64,000 bases of DNA from Streptomyces sp. f51 (GCF_037940415.1 NZ_CP149798.1:4311001-4375000); one strand, 5' to 3'; positions 37,810 to 47,092 are shown, counted from the stretch's first letter. Numbers and translations are program-made. Notes: generated from the letters alone by a model not told the origin.

Positions 37810-37896
37810 CCGGCACGCGGCGTCCGACGGACACCCGGCGCCCGGGACCCGGGGCCGGTCCGACAGGCCCTGATGCCGGGGTCCGTCCGGCGGGCC

Positions 37897-38529
37897 CTAG
37901 TAGGCGAGGCCCACGCCCTGCTTCACGGTTCCCGGGTCGTCGATCATCGCCAGCATCGCGTGGGCCACGTCGGCGCGCGCGATGAAACGGCCCCTGGGCG
38001 GGAAACCCCCCGTGACCGTGCGGTACGAGCCGGTCAGCGGCTTGTCCTGGAGCCGGGGCGGACGGACCACGGTCCAGTCCGTGGCACTGGCCGCCAGTTC
38101 GCCCTCCATCTCCCGCAGGTCGGTGTAGACGTCCTTCAGAAGGGCGGAGATCAGACCCAGCATCGCGCGGTCGAGGAGCGTGTCGTCCTCGGGGCCGGGG
38201 CCGACCGGGGCCGCGCTGACCACCAGGAGCCGCCGTGCCTGCTCCGCCTCCATGGCGGCCAGCACCGTCCGGGTGAGCCGGGCCGCCACCCCGGCGTCCT
38301 TGCGGGCGCGTGCCCCGAGGCCGGACAGGACCGCGTGCCGGCCCGCCACGGCCGGGCGCAGCGACTCGGGGTCGGTGAGATCCGAGCGGAACACCTCGAG
38401 TCCCGCGCCCGTGACGGTCAGCCGCGCGGGATCCCGTACGACGGCCGTGACCCGGTGCCCCGCGCCCAGGGCCTGACGGACGATCTCCTGGCCGATGCCT
38501 CCGGTGGCACCGAAAACGGTGAGTTCCAT
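37897..38529 (-). CDS. NAD(P)H-binding SDR-family reductase
   Basis: 210 residues starting MELTVFGATGGIGQEIVRQAL (GATGGIG nucleotide loop) with GGGGAG upstream. TAVVRDPARL indicates NADP(H) preference. VVRPPRLQDKPLTGSYR matches the BLVRB/YwnB-like SDR branch. It is divergent from a tetR gene with two palindromes between them, so it is the probable target of that regulator. Confidence 0.88.
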   Translation of the reverse strand: MELTVFGATGGIGQEIVRQALGAGHRVTAVVRDPARLTVTGAGLEVFRSDLTDPESLRPAVAGRHAVLSGLGARARKDAGVAARLTRTVLAAMEAEQARRLLVVSAAPVGPGPEDDTLLDRAMLGLISALLKDVYTDLREMEGELAASATDWTVVRPPRLQDKPLTGSYRTVTGGFPPRGRFIARADVAHAMLAMIDDPGTVKQGVGLAY

Positions 38530-38560
38530 GACCTGCTCCCCTAGGAGGTGGAGACGTGGT

Positions 38561-38610
38561 GGGTGAGTGTTCACTCACCCTTTCTCCCTCTAGAGTGAGT
38601 AAGTACTCAC
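38561..38610. promoter_or_regulatory. Tandem TetR operators
   Basis: Two related palindromes: GGGTGAGTG-TT-CACTCACCC (38561-38580) and GTGAGTA-AG-TACTCAC (38595-38610), 34 bp centre to centre, in the divergent promoter region between the SDR gene and tetR. Confidence 0.75.
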
Positions 38611-38638
38611 CCACCCGTCAACCCCAGGAGGACGGGTC

Positions 38639-39310
38639 ATGGAATCCTTGGGCCCCATGCAGCAGAATTCCGCCACGGAGCGCACGCCGTCGAAGCCGGC
38701 CAGGATCCGCATCCTCGACGCGGCGCACGAGCTCATGCTCACGCTCGGCCTCTCCCGCGTCACCACCAAGGAGATCGCCAGGGCGGCCGGCTGCTCCGAG
38801 GCGGCGCTCTACAAGTACTTCGCGAGCAAGGAGGAGCTGTTCATCCGGGTCCTCCATGAGCGGCTGCCGCAGCTCGGCCCGCTCCTGGAGCGGCTGACGG
38901 CCGAGCCGCGGGAGCACTCCCTGGAGGAGAACCTCACGGAGATCGCCCGCCAGGCGTCCCTCTTCTATGAACAGAGCTTCCCGATCGCCGCCTCGCTGTA
39001 CGCGGAGACGCAGCTCAAGCGCCGTCACGACGAGGCCATGCGGGCCATGGACGCGGGCCCCCACATCCCCATCAGGGGTCTCGCCGCCTATCTGCTGGCG
39101 GAGCAGCGGGCCGGGCGCGTCGGGCCGGACACCGACACCTACGCGGCGGCCTCACTGCTCCTGGGGGCGTGCGCGCAGCGGGCGTTCGCCTACGACGCCA
39201 CCCAGGAGGGCACGCCACCGGCCCTGGACACCTTCGCCCCGGCCCTCGCCCGCACCCTGCTCGCCGGCCTCACCCCCAGGGACCCGGGGGCGGCCCAGGA
39301 GACGCCTTAG
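38639..39310 (+). CDS. TetR-family repressor
   Basis: 223 residues with AGGAGG before the ATG. HTH: AAHELMLTLGLSRVTTKEIARAAGCSEAALYKYFASKEELF. It is divergent from an NAD(P)H-binding reductase gene and probably binds both GTGAGT palindromes between them. The stop codon overlaps the convergent adenosine deaminase stop by 4 bp. Confidence 0.92.
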   Translation: MESLGPMQQNSATERTPSKPARIRILDAAHELMLTLGLSRVTTKEIARAAGCSEAALYKYFASKEELFIRVLHERLPQLGPLLERLTAEPREHSLEENLTEIARQASLFYEQSFPIAASLYAETQLKRRHDEAMRAMDAGPHIPIRGLAAYLLAEQRAGRVGPDTDTYAAASLLLGACAQRAFAYDATQEGTPPALDTFAPALARTLLAGLTPRDPGAAQETP

Positions 39311-40338
39311 CCGGCCAGCCAGTCGTCGACGCCGGACAGCAGTTTCGTCCGGACGTCCTGGGGCGCGGCCGAGGCGCGGACGGACTGCCGGGCCAGCTCG
39401 GCCAGTTCCTGGTCGGTGAAGGCGTGGTGGCGGCGGGCGATGTCGTACTGGGCGGCGAGCCGGGAGCCGAAGAGCAGCGGGTCGTCGGCGCCGAGGGCCA
39501 TCGGAACGCCGGATTCGAACAGAGTGCGCAGGGGGACATCGGCGTGCTTCTCGTAGACGCCGAGGGCGACGTTGGAGGCGGGGCAGACCTCACAGGTCAC
39601 CCCGCGGTCCGCGAGGCGCTTCAGCAGCCGGGGGTCCTCGGCGGCCCGCACCCCGTGACCGATCCGGGAGGCGTGCAGGTCGTCCAGGCAGTCGCGGACC
39701 GAGGCGGGCCCGGTCAGCTCGCCGCCGTGCGGCGCGGACAGCAGCCCGCCCTCGCGCGCGATGGCGAAGGCCCGGTCGAAGTCCCGCGCCATGCCCCGCC
39801 GCTCGTCGTTGGAGAGCCCGAAACCGACGATCCCCCGGTCCGCGTACCGCACGGCGAGCCGGGCCAGCGTGCGAGCGTCCAGGGGGTGCTTCATCCGGTT
39901 GGCGGCCACCAGCACGCGCATCCCGAGCCCGGTCTCCCGCATCGCCGAGTCGACCGCGTCCAGGATGATCTCCAGGGCCGGGATCAGACCGCCGAGGCGC
40001 GGGGCGTACGAGGTCGGGTCGACCTGGATCTCCAGCCAGCCGGAGCCGTCCTTCAGATCCTCCTCGGCGGCCTCGCGCACCAGGCGCTGGATGTCCTCGG
40101 GCTCTCTGAGGCAGGACCGCGCGGCGTCGTACAGGCGCTGGAAGCGGAACCAGCCGCGCTCGTCGGTCGCCCGGAGCTTCGGCGGTTCCCCGCTGGTCAG
40201 CGCCTCGGTCAGTGTCTCGGGCAGCCGCACACCGTATTTGTCGGCGAGCTCCAGCACGGTGCCGGGCCGCATGGACCCCGTGAAGTGCAGGTGCAGATGG
40301 GCCTTCGGAAGTTCACTGACATCACGTACGCGCTCCAT
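39307..40338 (-). CDS. add: Adenosine deaminase-family protein
   Basis: 343 residues from ATG 40338. Zinc and catalytic motifs: HLHLHFTG (HxH), APHGGELTG (His and catalytic Glu), SRIGHGVRA and GADDPLLFG (zinc Asp). It deaminates adenosine or a close analogue to inosine in purine salvage. HFTGS replaces the usual HLDGA after the second His, a feature of some actinobacterial members; the specificity may differ. Confidence 0.9.
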   Translation of the reverse strand: MERVRDVSELPKAHLHLHFTGSMRPGTVLELADKYGVRLPETLTEALTSGEPPKLRATDERGWFRFQRLYDAARSCLREPEDIQRLVREAAEEDLKDGSGWLEIQVDPTSYAPRLGGLIPALEIILDAVDSAMRETGLGMRVLVAANRMKHPLDARTLARLAVRYADRGIVGFGLSNDERRGMARDFDRAFAIAREGGLLSAPHGGELTGPASVRDCLDDLHASRIGHGVRAAEDPRLLKRLADRGVTCEVCPASNVALGVYEKHADVPLRTLFESGVPMALGADDPLLFGSRLAAQYDIARRHHAFTDQELAELARQSVRASAAPQDVRTKLLSGVDDWLAG

Positions 40339-40408
40339 CCGGAGATCCTGCCCCACGCGCACGCCGTGCCGGTAGGGCTTTCCCTGATCGGGCGCTTGCC
40401 CGAACACA

Positions 40409-40451
40409 CGGACGGGGGCCGGTCACTCCGTGAGTGACCGGCCCCCGTCCG
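40409..40451 (-). terminator. Strong terminator between aspC and add
   Basis: Perfect 20-bp stem (40409-40428 with 40432-40451), 3-nt loop, 60 bp downstream of the aspC stop on the minus strand. Confidence 0.88.
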
Positions 40452-40510
40452 CGCGCGTGGAGCGCGTCGGCGTCACCGGCGCCCCGGAGGGCGCGGGCGG
40501 ACGCGCGCGG

Positions 40511-41737
40511 TCAGTCCGTGGCCTCGGCCAGCAGCTTCTGGATGCGGCTCACGCCCTCGACGAGGTCCTCGTCGCCGAGCGCGTACGACAGCCGCAGATA
40601 GCCCGGCGTGCCGAAGGCCTCGCCCGGGACGACCGCGACCTCGGCCTCCTCCAGGATGAGCGCGGCCAGCTCGACGGTGTCCGCGGGACGCTTGCCGCGG
40701 ATCTCCTTGCCGATCAGCGCCTTCACCGAGGGGTAGGCGTAGAAGGCGCCCTCGGGCTCGGGGCAGAGCACGCCGTCGATCTCGTTCAGCATGCGCACGA
40801 TGGTCTTGCGGCGGCGGTCGAAGGCCTCGCGCATCGTCGCGACGGCGGCGAGGTCGCCGGAGACGGCGGCGAGCGCGGCGACCTGGGCCACGTTCGAGAC
40901 GTTCGAGGTGGCGTGCGACTGGAGGTTGGTCGCGGCCTTGATGACGTCCTTCGGGCCGATGACCCAGCCCACGCGCCAGCCGGTCATCGCGTACGTCTTG
41001 GCGACGCCGTTGACGACGATGCACTTGTCGCGCAGCTCGGGCACCACCACGGGCAGCGAGTGGAACTCGGCGTCGCCGTAGACCAGGTGCTCGTAGATCT
41101 CGTCGGTCAGGACCCACAGGCCCTTGTCGGCGGCCCAGCGACCGATCTCCTCGATCTGCTCGCGGGTGTAGACCGCGCCCGTCGGGTTGGACGGGGAGAC
41201 GAAGAGCAGCACCTTGGTGTTCTCGGTGCGGGCGGCCTCCAGCTGCTCGACCGAGACGCGGTAGCCGGTGGTCTCGTCGGCGACGACCTCGACCGGGACA
41301 CCGCCGGCGAGACGGATGGACTCCGGGTAGGTCGTCCAGTACGGCGCCGGGACGATGACCTCGTCGCCTGGGTCGAGGATCGCGGCGAAGGCCTCGTAGA
41401 TGGCCTGCTTGCCGCCGTTGGTGACCAGGACCTGGGCGGCCTCCACCTCGAAGCCGGAGTCGCGCAGGGTCTTCGCGGCGATCGCGGCCTTCAGCTCGGG
41501 GAGCCCGCCGGCCGGCGTGTAGCGGTGGTACTTGGGGTTGGAGCAGGCCTCGATGGCGGCCTGGACGATGTAGTCCGGGGTCGGGAAGTCGGGCTCACCG
41601 GCGCCGAAGCCGATCACCGGACGTCCGGCGGCCTTGAGTGCCTTGGCCTTGGCGTCCACGGCGAGGGTGGCGGATTCGGAGATCGCGCCGACTCGGGCGG
41701 AGACCCGGCGCTCGGTGGGAGGGGTTGCAGGGCTCAT
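40511..41737 (-). CDS. aspC: PLP-dependent aspartate aminotransferase (class I)
   Basis: 408 residues from ATG 41737. It starts ISESATLAVDAKAKALKAAGRPVIGFGAGEPDFPTPD, has SPSNPTGAVY, and the PLP lysine in NGVAKTYAMTGWRVGWV. RLSYALGDEDL carries the substrate carboxylate-binding Arg. Probably interconverts aspartate and oxaloacetate (some relatives use prephenate). Another in-frame ATG lies 3 codons upstream. Placement next to tRNA-Trp and secE is standard for Streptomyces. Confidence 0.93.
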   Translation of the reverse strand: MSPATPPTERRVSARVGAISESATLAVDAKAKALKAAGRPVIGFGAGEPDFPTPDYIVQAAIEACSNPKYHRYTPAGGLPELKAAIAAKTLRDSGFEVEAAQVLVTNGGKQAIYEAFAAILDPGDEVIVPAPYWTTYPESIRLAGGVPVEVVADETTGYRVSVEQLEAARTENTKVLLFVSPSNPTGAVYTREQIEEIGRWAADKGLWVLTDEIYEHLVYGDAEFHSLPVVVPELRDKCIVVNGVAKTYAMTGWRVGWVIGPKDVIKAATNLQSHATSNVSNVAQVAALAAVSGDLAAVATMREAFDRRRKTIVRMLNEIDGVLCPEPEGAFYAYPSVKALIGKEIRGKRPADTVELAALILEEAEVAVVPGEAFGTPGYLRLSYALGDEDLVEGVSRIQKLLAEATD

Positions 41738-41872
41738 GGCACCCATCGTTTCAGACCGGAAACACCCCCGGCACGCGGGTTTCACGGACTGAACAAGGGC
41801 AGAACATCCGTGCGGATCCGCGCGTTCCACCAGTGGATCTTCGACCCGGTGAGCCCGGACGGACACTTTCTG

Positions 41873-41902
41873 TTCGACGCCCGGCTCCGGACCACGTACA
41901 CT
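41873..41902 (+). promoter_or_regulatory. Probable promoter of tRNA-Trp/secE
   Basis: TTCGAC (41873-41878), 18 nt, TACACT (41897-41902), about 80 bp before the tRNA. Confidence 0.45.
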
Positions 41903-41984
41903 CTCACCTCGTTGGCCTTCACCGGCCGCACTCAACCGGTGCACACCGAGCACCCGGTCGGATGCGGTACGTTGGGGATGACAA

Positions 41985-42057
41985 AGGGTCGTAGCTCAAT
42001 TGGTAGAGCACTGGTCTCCAAAACCAGCGGTTGGGGGTTCAAGTCCCTCCGGCCCTG
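41985..42057 (+). tRNA. tRNA-Trp (CCA)
   Basis: 73 nt. Acceptor AGGGTCG pairs with CGGCCCT (42050-42056, one G:U), anticodon loop CTCCAAA between CTGGT and ACCAG gives CCA. Precedes secE-nusG as in other actinobacteria. Confidence 0.97.
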
Positions 42058-42166
42058 CTTCACACACCTTTCGCCAGGATGTGTGCGCATGTACGTACTG
42101 CAATGCACCGCCGTGCGGCTCAACCGGGCGCGGCACGGTCACGACCCGGGAATCAGGTGAGGACGA

Positions 42167-42448
42167 GTGACGGACGCCGTGGGCTCCATCGACATGCCTG
42201 ATGCCGAGGCGCCGGAGTCCAAGAAGAAGGCCCGCAAGGGCGGTAAGCGTGCCAAGAAGGGCCCGCTGAAGCGCCTTGCCACCTTCTACCGCCAGATCGT
42301 CGCGGAACTCCGGAAGGTTGTCTGGCCGACTCGCAATCAGCTGACGACGTACACCACAGTGGTGATTGTGTTCGTCGTCATCATGATCGGCCTGGTCACC
42401 GTGATTGACTATGGGCTCAACCACGCCGCCAAGTACGTCTTCGGCTGA
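42167..42448 (+). CDS. secE: Preprotein translocase subunit SecE
   Basis: 93 residues from GTG 42167. A Lys-rich N-terminal region (SKKKARKGGKRAKKGPLKRL), the amphipathic helix with VAELRKVVWPTRNQL and one membrane helix (VVIVFVVIMIGLVTVIDYGL). The essential clamp of the SecYEG channel in the plasma membrane. 77 bp upstream of nusG. Confidence 0.97.
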   Translation: MTDAVGSIDMPDAEAPESKKKARKGGKRAKKGPLKRLATFYRQIVAELRKVVWPTRNQLTTYTTVVIVFVVIMIGLVTVIDYGLNHAAKYVFG

Positions 42449-42460
42449 GCCGAGAGCGAA

Positions 42461-42480
42461 GGGCGCCGTCACCGGCGCCC
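42461..42480 (+). terminator. Hairpin between secE and nusG
   Basis: GGGCGCCG-TCAC-CGGCGCCC followed by CTTTC. Probably a partial terminator, letting some transcription reach nusG. Confidence 0.6.
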
Positions 42481-42525
42481 CTTTCGCGCGTTCCACCCCC
42501 ATGTAACCAGGAAGAAGCAGCCACC

Positions 42526-43392
42526 GTGTCTGACCCGAACCTGAACGACGCCTCCGAGTCGGTCGAGTCCGTTGACGACGAGCTCGAGATCGTCGAGGGA
42601 GCGGACGTCGTGGACGAGTTCGAGGCTGCCGATGCCGCCGCCGGCGAGAACGCCGAGGAAGCGGCCCTGCACGTCGAGGACGAGTCCGGTGAGGACGTCG
42701 AGGACGCCACGGACGAGGACGTCGAGGACGAGGACGCCTCCGAGGAGGCCGAGCCCGAAGTCGAGGCCGAGCCCGTCGACCCCGTCACCGCCCTGCGCGA
42801 GGAACTGCGCCTGCTCCCCGGCGAGTGGTACGTCATCCACACGTACGCCGGCTACGAGAACCGCGTGAAGACCAACCTCGAACAGCGTGCCGTCTCGCTG
42901 AACGTCGAGGACTTCATCTTCCAGGCCGAGGTGCCGCAGGAAGAGGTCGCGCAGATCAAGAACGGCGAGCGCAAGACGATCAAGCAGAACAAGCTCCCGG
43001 GCTACGTCCTGGTCCGCATGGACCTGACGAACGAGTCCTGGGGTGTCGTCCGCAACACTCCCGGCGTCACCGGCTTCGTGGGCAACGCCTACGACCCGTA
43101 CCCGCTGACCCTGGACGAGATCGTCAAGATGCTCGCCCCGGAGGCCGAGGAGAAGGCCGCCCGCGAGGCCGCCGAGGCCGAGGGCAAGCCCGCGCCGCAG
43201 CGCAAGGTCGAGGTCCAGGTGCTGGACTTCGAGGTCGGCGACTCGGTCACCGTCACCGACGGTCCGTTCGCCACCCTCCAGGCCACCATCAACGAGATCA
43301 ACGCCGACTCGAAGAAGGTCAAGGGCCTCGTCGAGATCTTCGGCCGCGAGACCCCGGTCGAGCTCTCCTTCGACCAGATCCAGAAGAACTGA
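42526..43392 (+). CDS. nusG: Transcription termination/antitermination protein NusG
   Basis: 288 residues. The first about 90 are a highly acidic Asp/Glu extension typical of Streptomyces. The NGN domain follows (GEWYVIHTYAGYENRVKTNLEQR, VPGYVLV-type core, VRNTPGVTGFVG), then the KOW domain (FEVGDSVTVTDGPFATLQATI). NusG bridges RNA polymerase with ribosome or Rho. A T-rich terminator follows. Confidence 0.97.
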   Translation: MSDPNLNDASESVESVDDELEIVEGADVVDEFEAADAAAGENAEEAALHVEDESGEDVEDATDEDVEDEDASEEAEPEVEAEPVDPVTALREELRLLPGEWYVIHTYAGYENRVKTNLEQRAVSLNVEDFIFQAEVPQEEVAQIKNGERKTIKQNKLPGYVLVRMDLTNESWGVVRNTPGVTGFVGNAYDPYPLTLDEIVKMLAPEAEEKAAREAAEAEGKPAPQRKVEVQVLDFEVGDSVTVTDGPFATLQATINEINADSKKVKGLVEIFGRETPVELSFDQIQKN

Positions 43393-43418
43393 CACCTTCT
43401 GGACGTACGTCTTCCGAA

Positions 43419-43463
43419 CAGGTCAGACGGGCTGTCACAGCCGGTCTGACCTGCTCGGTTTTT
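43419..43463 (+). terminator. Intrinsic terminator after nusG
   Basis: 16-bp stem with one mismatch (43419-43434 with 43438-43453), 3-nt loop, then CTCGGTTTTTAG; the classic T-run is rare in this window. Confidence 0.88.
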
Positions 43464-43585
43464 AGCCGCGCATGGATACCCGTTATCGTTGTGCGGTATG
43501 CCTTCATCCGGATCATTTCCTCCGTTGAAGGCAGCCGTCCGGGGCGACTCGGACGTAGGAAGGCGAAAACGAAAGAGGACCCGGA

Positions 43586-44020
43586 ATGCCTCCCAAGAAG
43601 AAGAAGGTCACGGGGCTCATCAAGCTCCAGATCAACGCCGGTGCGGCGAACCCGGCCCCGCCGGTCGGCCCCGCGCTCGGTCAGCACGGCGTCAACATCA
43701 TGGAGTTCTGCAAGGCCTACAACGCCGCGACCGAGTCGCAGCGTGGCTGGGTCATCCCGGTGGAGATCACGGTCTACGAAGACCGCTCCTTCACCTTCGT
43801 GACCAAGACTCCGCCGGCCGCCAAGATGATCCTCAAGGCCGCGGGTGTCGAGAAGGGCTCCGGCGAGCCGCACAAGACCAAGGTCGCCAAGATCACCCAG
43901 GCGCAGGTCCGCGAGATCGCCACGACCAAGATGCCCGACCTCAACGCCAACGACCTGGACGCCGCTGCGAAGATCATCGCCGGCACCGCCCGTTCCATGG
44001 GCATCACGGTCGAGGGCTGA
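43586..44020 (+). CDS. rplK: 50S ribosomal protein L11
   Basis: 144 residues: [46 protein letters not shown] and the C-terminal rRNA-binding domain ([20 protein letters not shown]). L11 forms the GTPase-associated centre, the thiostrepton site and part of the stringent-response trigger. GGAGG-like site (AAAGAGGACCCGGA) upstream. Followed by rplA. Confidence 0.98.
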
Positions 44021-44114
44021 CACCCACCTTCACAGGAACCATGCGGCCTCGGCCGCACGTGGCAGGGCCTGCTCGGCCCGCACCACGACTCCTCAGAACA
44101 CATCAGGAGCAGTA

Positions 44115-44840
44115 GTGAGCAAGCGCAGCAAGTCTCTCCGCGCTGCGGACGCCAAGGTCGACCGGGACAAGCTCTACGCCCCGCTCGAGGCCGTCCGTCT
44201 CGCCAAGGAGACCTCCACGAGCAAGTTCGACGGCACCGTCGAGGTCGCCTTCCGCCTGGGTGTCGACCCGCGCAAGGCCGACCAGATGGTCCGTGGCACC
44301 GTGAACCTGCCGCACGGCACCGGCAAGACCGCCCGGGTCCTGGTCTTCGCGACCGGTGACCGTGCTGCGGCCGCGGAGGCCGCGGGCGCCGACATCGTCG
44401 GCTCCGACGAACTGATCGACGAGGTCGCGAAGGGCCGTCTGGACTTCGACGCCGTCGTCGCCACCCCGGACCTCATGGGCAAGGTCGGCCGCCTCGGCCG
44501 CGTGCTCGGTCCCCGTGGTCTCATGCCGAACCCCAAGACCGGCACCGTGACCCCCGACGTCGCCAAGGCTGTCACCGAGATCAAGGGTGGCAAGATCGAG
44601 TTCCGCGTCGACAAGCACTCGAACCTGCACTTCATCATCGGCAAGGTGTCCTTCGACGACACCAAGCTGGTGGAGAACTACGGCGCCGCGCTCGACGAGA
44701 TCCTTCGTCTGAAGCCGTCGGCCGCCAAGGGTCGCTACATCAAGAAGGCCGCGATCAGCTCGACGATCGGCCCCGGCGTTCCCGTCGACCCGAACCGCAC
44801 CCGCAACCTCCTCGTCGAGGAGGACCCGGCCGCCGTCTGA
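44115..44840 (+). CDS. rplA: 50S ribosomal protein L1
   Basis: 241 residues from GTG 44115 with AGGAGCA upstream. Core signatures: KFDGTVEVAFRLGVDPRKADQMVRGTVNLPHGTG and GRLGRVLGPRGLMPNPKTGTVTPDV. L1 stalk protein, and a possible feedback repressor of the rplKA message. A strong hairpin follows, separating it from two lipoprotein genes. Confidence 0.98.
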   Translation: MSKRSKSLRAADAKVDRDKLYAPLEAVRLAKETSTSKFDGTVEVAFRLGVDPRKADQMVRGTVNLPHGTGKTARVLVFATGDRAAAAEAAGADIVGSDELIDEVAKGRLDFDAVVATPDLMGKVGRLGRVLGPRGLMPNPKTGTVTPDVAKAVTEIKGGKIEFRVDKHSNLHFIIGKVSFDDTKLVENYGAALDEILRLKPSAAKGRYIKKAAISSTIGPGVPVDPNRTRNLLVEEDPAAV

Positions 44841-44884
44841 GCCATTCGCTCACCCCGGTGACCGCGTCGCGCACGCGTATCTGA

Positions 44885-44919
44885 ACGGGCCCCGCAACCT
44901 TTCGAGGTGCGGGGCCCGT
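44885..44919 (+). terminator. Terminator of rplKA
   Basis: ACGGGCCCCGCA pairs with TGCGGGGCCCGT (44908-44919), continued by CCT/AGG over a TTCG loop with one bulged A. Confidence 0.88.
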
Positions 44920-45055
44920 CCTCATGTCCGGAGGTCCTCTCGCGGTGACGCCCGGGGGCCTCTCCGGGGCGGTCGTCCCGGCCGGGAATCCGGGTACGGG
45001 TGTCAGTGGGCCGCGCTAGCGTGAGGTTCACAGAGTTCTCATAGGGGTGGGGCGA

Positions 45056-46003
45056 ATGAAGAGCACCATGGCGCGTCGGCTGACGGTCTCGATCGCGGCG
45101 GCGACCGCGCTCGCGGGGGTCGCGGCCTGCAACTCCTCGGGTTCCTCAGGGAGTTCGGGCAGCGGCGACAAGGCCGGACACAGGAGCGCCACCCGGGTCA
45201 GCCCCATCGCGGCCCTGCGTTCGGCGGAGAAGTCCACCGACGGCGCCGACTCCGCGAGGATCGAGTCCACGACGACGATGGGCACGCTGATGTCCATGAA
45301 GTCGGGCGGCGCCATGGCCTGGGGCGACGGCTTCACCGGCGACATGACGATCACCTACACCGGCGGCACGATGGCCGAGACGATGCGCAAGATGGGCAGC
45401 GACTCCATGGAGGCCCGCTATCTGTCCGACGCCTACTACGCGAAGATGGGCGACGCCTTCGCCCGGCAGGCCGGCGGCAAGCACTGGATCCGCTACGGCT
45501 ACGACGACCTGGCGAAGCTCGGGGGCGGCTCCGGCGCGCTTCTGAAGGACCAGATGCAGAACAGCTCGCCGAACCAGTCCGTGAAGCTCCTGCTGGCCTC
45601 CGGCGACGTCAAGAAGGTCGGCGAGGAGACCGTCCGAGGCCGGCGGACCACGCACTACGCGGGCACGGTGGACGTGACCGACCTCGCGGCCCGGAGCTCC
45701 CACCTCACCGCGAGCCAGCTCTCCGACATGAAGAAGCAGCTCACCACGGCCGGCATCACGACCGAGGACGTGGACATCTGGGTCGACGGCAAGGACCTGC
45801 TCGTCAAGGCGGTCTCCAAGGCCGCGATGACGACCGGCACGATGTCCTCCACGACGTACTACAGCGACTACGGGGTGAAGGTCTCCGCCGCCGCGCCTCC
45901 GGCCGGTGACACCGAGGACTTCAAGGACCTGCTGAAGGCGCAGGGCGTGACGCCGGGCAGCGGGGACACCGCGACCGGTTCCGGAAGCGGCTCCCCTTCC
46001 TGA
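45056..46003 (+). CDS. Secreted lipoprotein, LppX/LprG-like
   Basis: 315 residues from ATG 45056 with GGGGTGGGG upstream. Lipobox in LAGVAAC (Cys about residue 23), then a Ser/Gly linker and an LppX_LprAFG-like fold with repeated strand-turn units (GDMTITYTGGTMAETM; KHWIRYGYDDLAKLGG; KKVGEETVRGRRTTHYAGT). Probably anchored outside the membrane; substrate or partner unknown. Paralogous with the next gene, sharing KKVGxETVxGxRTTHYxGT. Confidence 0.85.
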   Translation: MKSTMARRLTVSIAAATALAGVAACNSSGSSGSSGSGDKAGHRSATRVSPIAALRSAEKSTDGADSARIESTTTMGTLMSMKSGGAMAWGDGFTGDMTITYTGGTMAETMRKMGSDSMEARYLSDAYYAKMGDAFARQAGGKHWIRYGYDDLAKLGGGSGALLKDQMQNSSPNQSVKLLLASGDVKKVGEETVRGRRTTHYAGTVDVTDLAARSSHLTASQLSDMKKQLTTAGITTEDVDIWVDGKDLLVKAVSKAAMTTGTMSSTTYYSDYGVKVSAAAPPAGDTEDFKDLLKAQGVTPGSGDTATGSGSGSPS

Positions 46004-46143
46004 GCCTCTCGCCGCCGTCCGGCTCCTCCCCAAGGCCCCTCGCACACAACGGAGTCGAGCGGAAACCCAGGTGATCGTCCAGCTCTCCTGGGCTACGCTC
46101 GCGCCGAATCCGTGAAGCGTGCATCTGTTCCTTGGGGGGAACC

Positions 46144-47004
46144 TTGAAGCTGTCTGTGAACGACGCGGTACGGCGCAGGGCGACCGGGGCGGCCCTCGCG
46201 GCCCTGGTCCTCGGCGGGGGCGTCGTGGGCTGTTCGAAGGGGGCGGGGGAGGAGTCGCCCGCGCTCACGCCCGCCGCGGCCGTGGCGAAGGCGGCGAAGA
46301 AGACCGAGGACATCACCTCGCTCCACTACCGGATGAAGGGCGAGGTCCCTGGAGAGGGCCGCATCAGCGGTGAGGCGGCGATGAGCATGAAGCCGTTGGC
46401 CATGAGCATGAAGATGACCGCCAAGGACCAGGCCACCGACGGTCCGGTCGAGATCCGGCTCGTGGGCAAGGCGATGTACATCGGCGGGGGCCTCAAGGCC
46501 GCCAAGGAGATGGACGGCAAGAGCTGGATCAAGTTCGACCTGGCCGCCCTGGGCGCCGACAAGGAGCTGAACACGGACCAGCTGGGCGGCGGGCAGACCG
46601 ACAAGAACCCCGCCACCGAGTCCACCTTCCTCACCGGCTCCAAGAACGTGAAGAAGGTCGGCACCGAGACCGTCGGGGGCGTGAGGACCACGCACTACAA
46701 GGGGACGATCCCCCTGGACGCCTTCCGCAAGTCGCTCAAGAACCAGGACAAGGCCACCCGGGAGAAGCGCGAGAAGGCCCTCGACCAGTACACGAAGATG
46801 GGCATCGACGCGCTCACGATGGACATGTGGATCGACGGCGCCGACCACACCAAGCAGTTCCGGATGCGGGGGACCGCCGACAAGGGCCCGCTGGACATGA
46901 CCGTCACCTTCCTGGACTTCAACAAGCCCGTGACCGTGACCGCCCCGCCCGCCAAGGACACCGTCGACCTCGCCGGGATGATGAAGAACGCCCGGCAGGG
47001 CTGA
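46144..47004 (+). CDS. Secreted lipoprotein, LppX/LprG-like (paralogue)
   Basis: 286 residues from a TTG at 46144, chosen because GGGGGGAA precedes it; another TTG at 46132 and a GTG at 46156 are possible. Lipobox VVGC. The mature domain repeats the Met/Lys-rich strand pattern (SMKPLAMSMKMTAKDQ; KSWIKFDLAALG; KKVGTETVGGVRTTHYKGT; MDMWIDG). Same family as the preceding gene and likely its tandem duplicate, wedged between rplA and rplJ. Confidence 0.85.
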   Translation: MKLSVNDAVRRRATGAALAALVLGGGVVGCSKGAGEESPALTPAAAVAKAAKKTEDITSLHYRMKGEVPGEGRISGEAAMSMKPLAMSMKMTAKDQATDGPVEIRLVGKAMYIGGGLKAAKEMDGKSWIKFDLAALGADKELNTDQLGGGQTDKNPATESTFLTGSKNVKKVGTETVGGVRTTHYKGTIPLDAFRKSLKNQDKATREKREKALDQYTKMGIDALTMDMWIDGADHTKQFRMRGTADKGPLDMTVTFLDFNKPVTVTAPPAKDTVDLAGMMKNARQG

Positions 47005-47062
47005 TCCGCACCGCCCCGGCCGGACGGGGAAGGGCGTCGGGAGCAGGGCCGTTCGGCCGGAT

Positions 47063-47092
47063 TTGCTTGACGGCGTCCCCTTCACGTACGCT
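47063..47092 (+). promoter_or_regulatory. Possible rplJL promoter
   Basis: TTGCTT (47063-47068), 18 nt, TACGCT (47087-47092). A TTGACG at 47067 is nearer consensus but only 14 nt from the -10. Confidence 0.45.

Noticed and set aside
41638..41994. 118-residue plus-strand open frame before tRNA-Trp
   Set aside because: Begins inside aspC antisense and runs through the promoter region to the tRNA; no coding signature.
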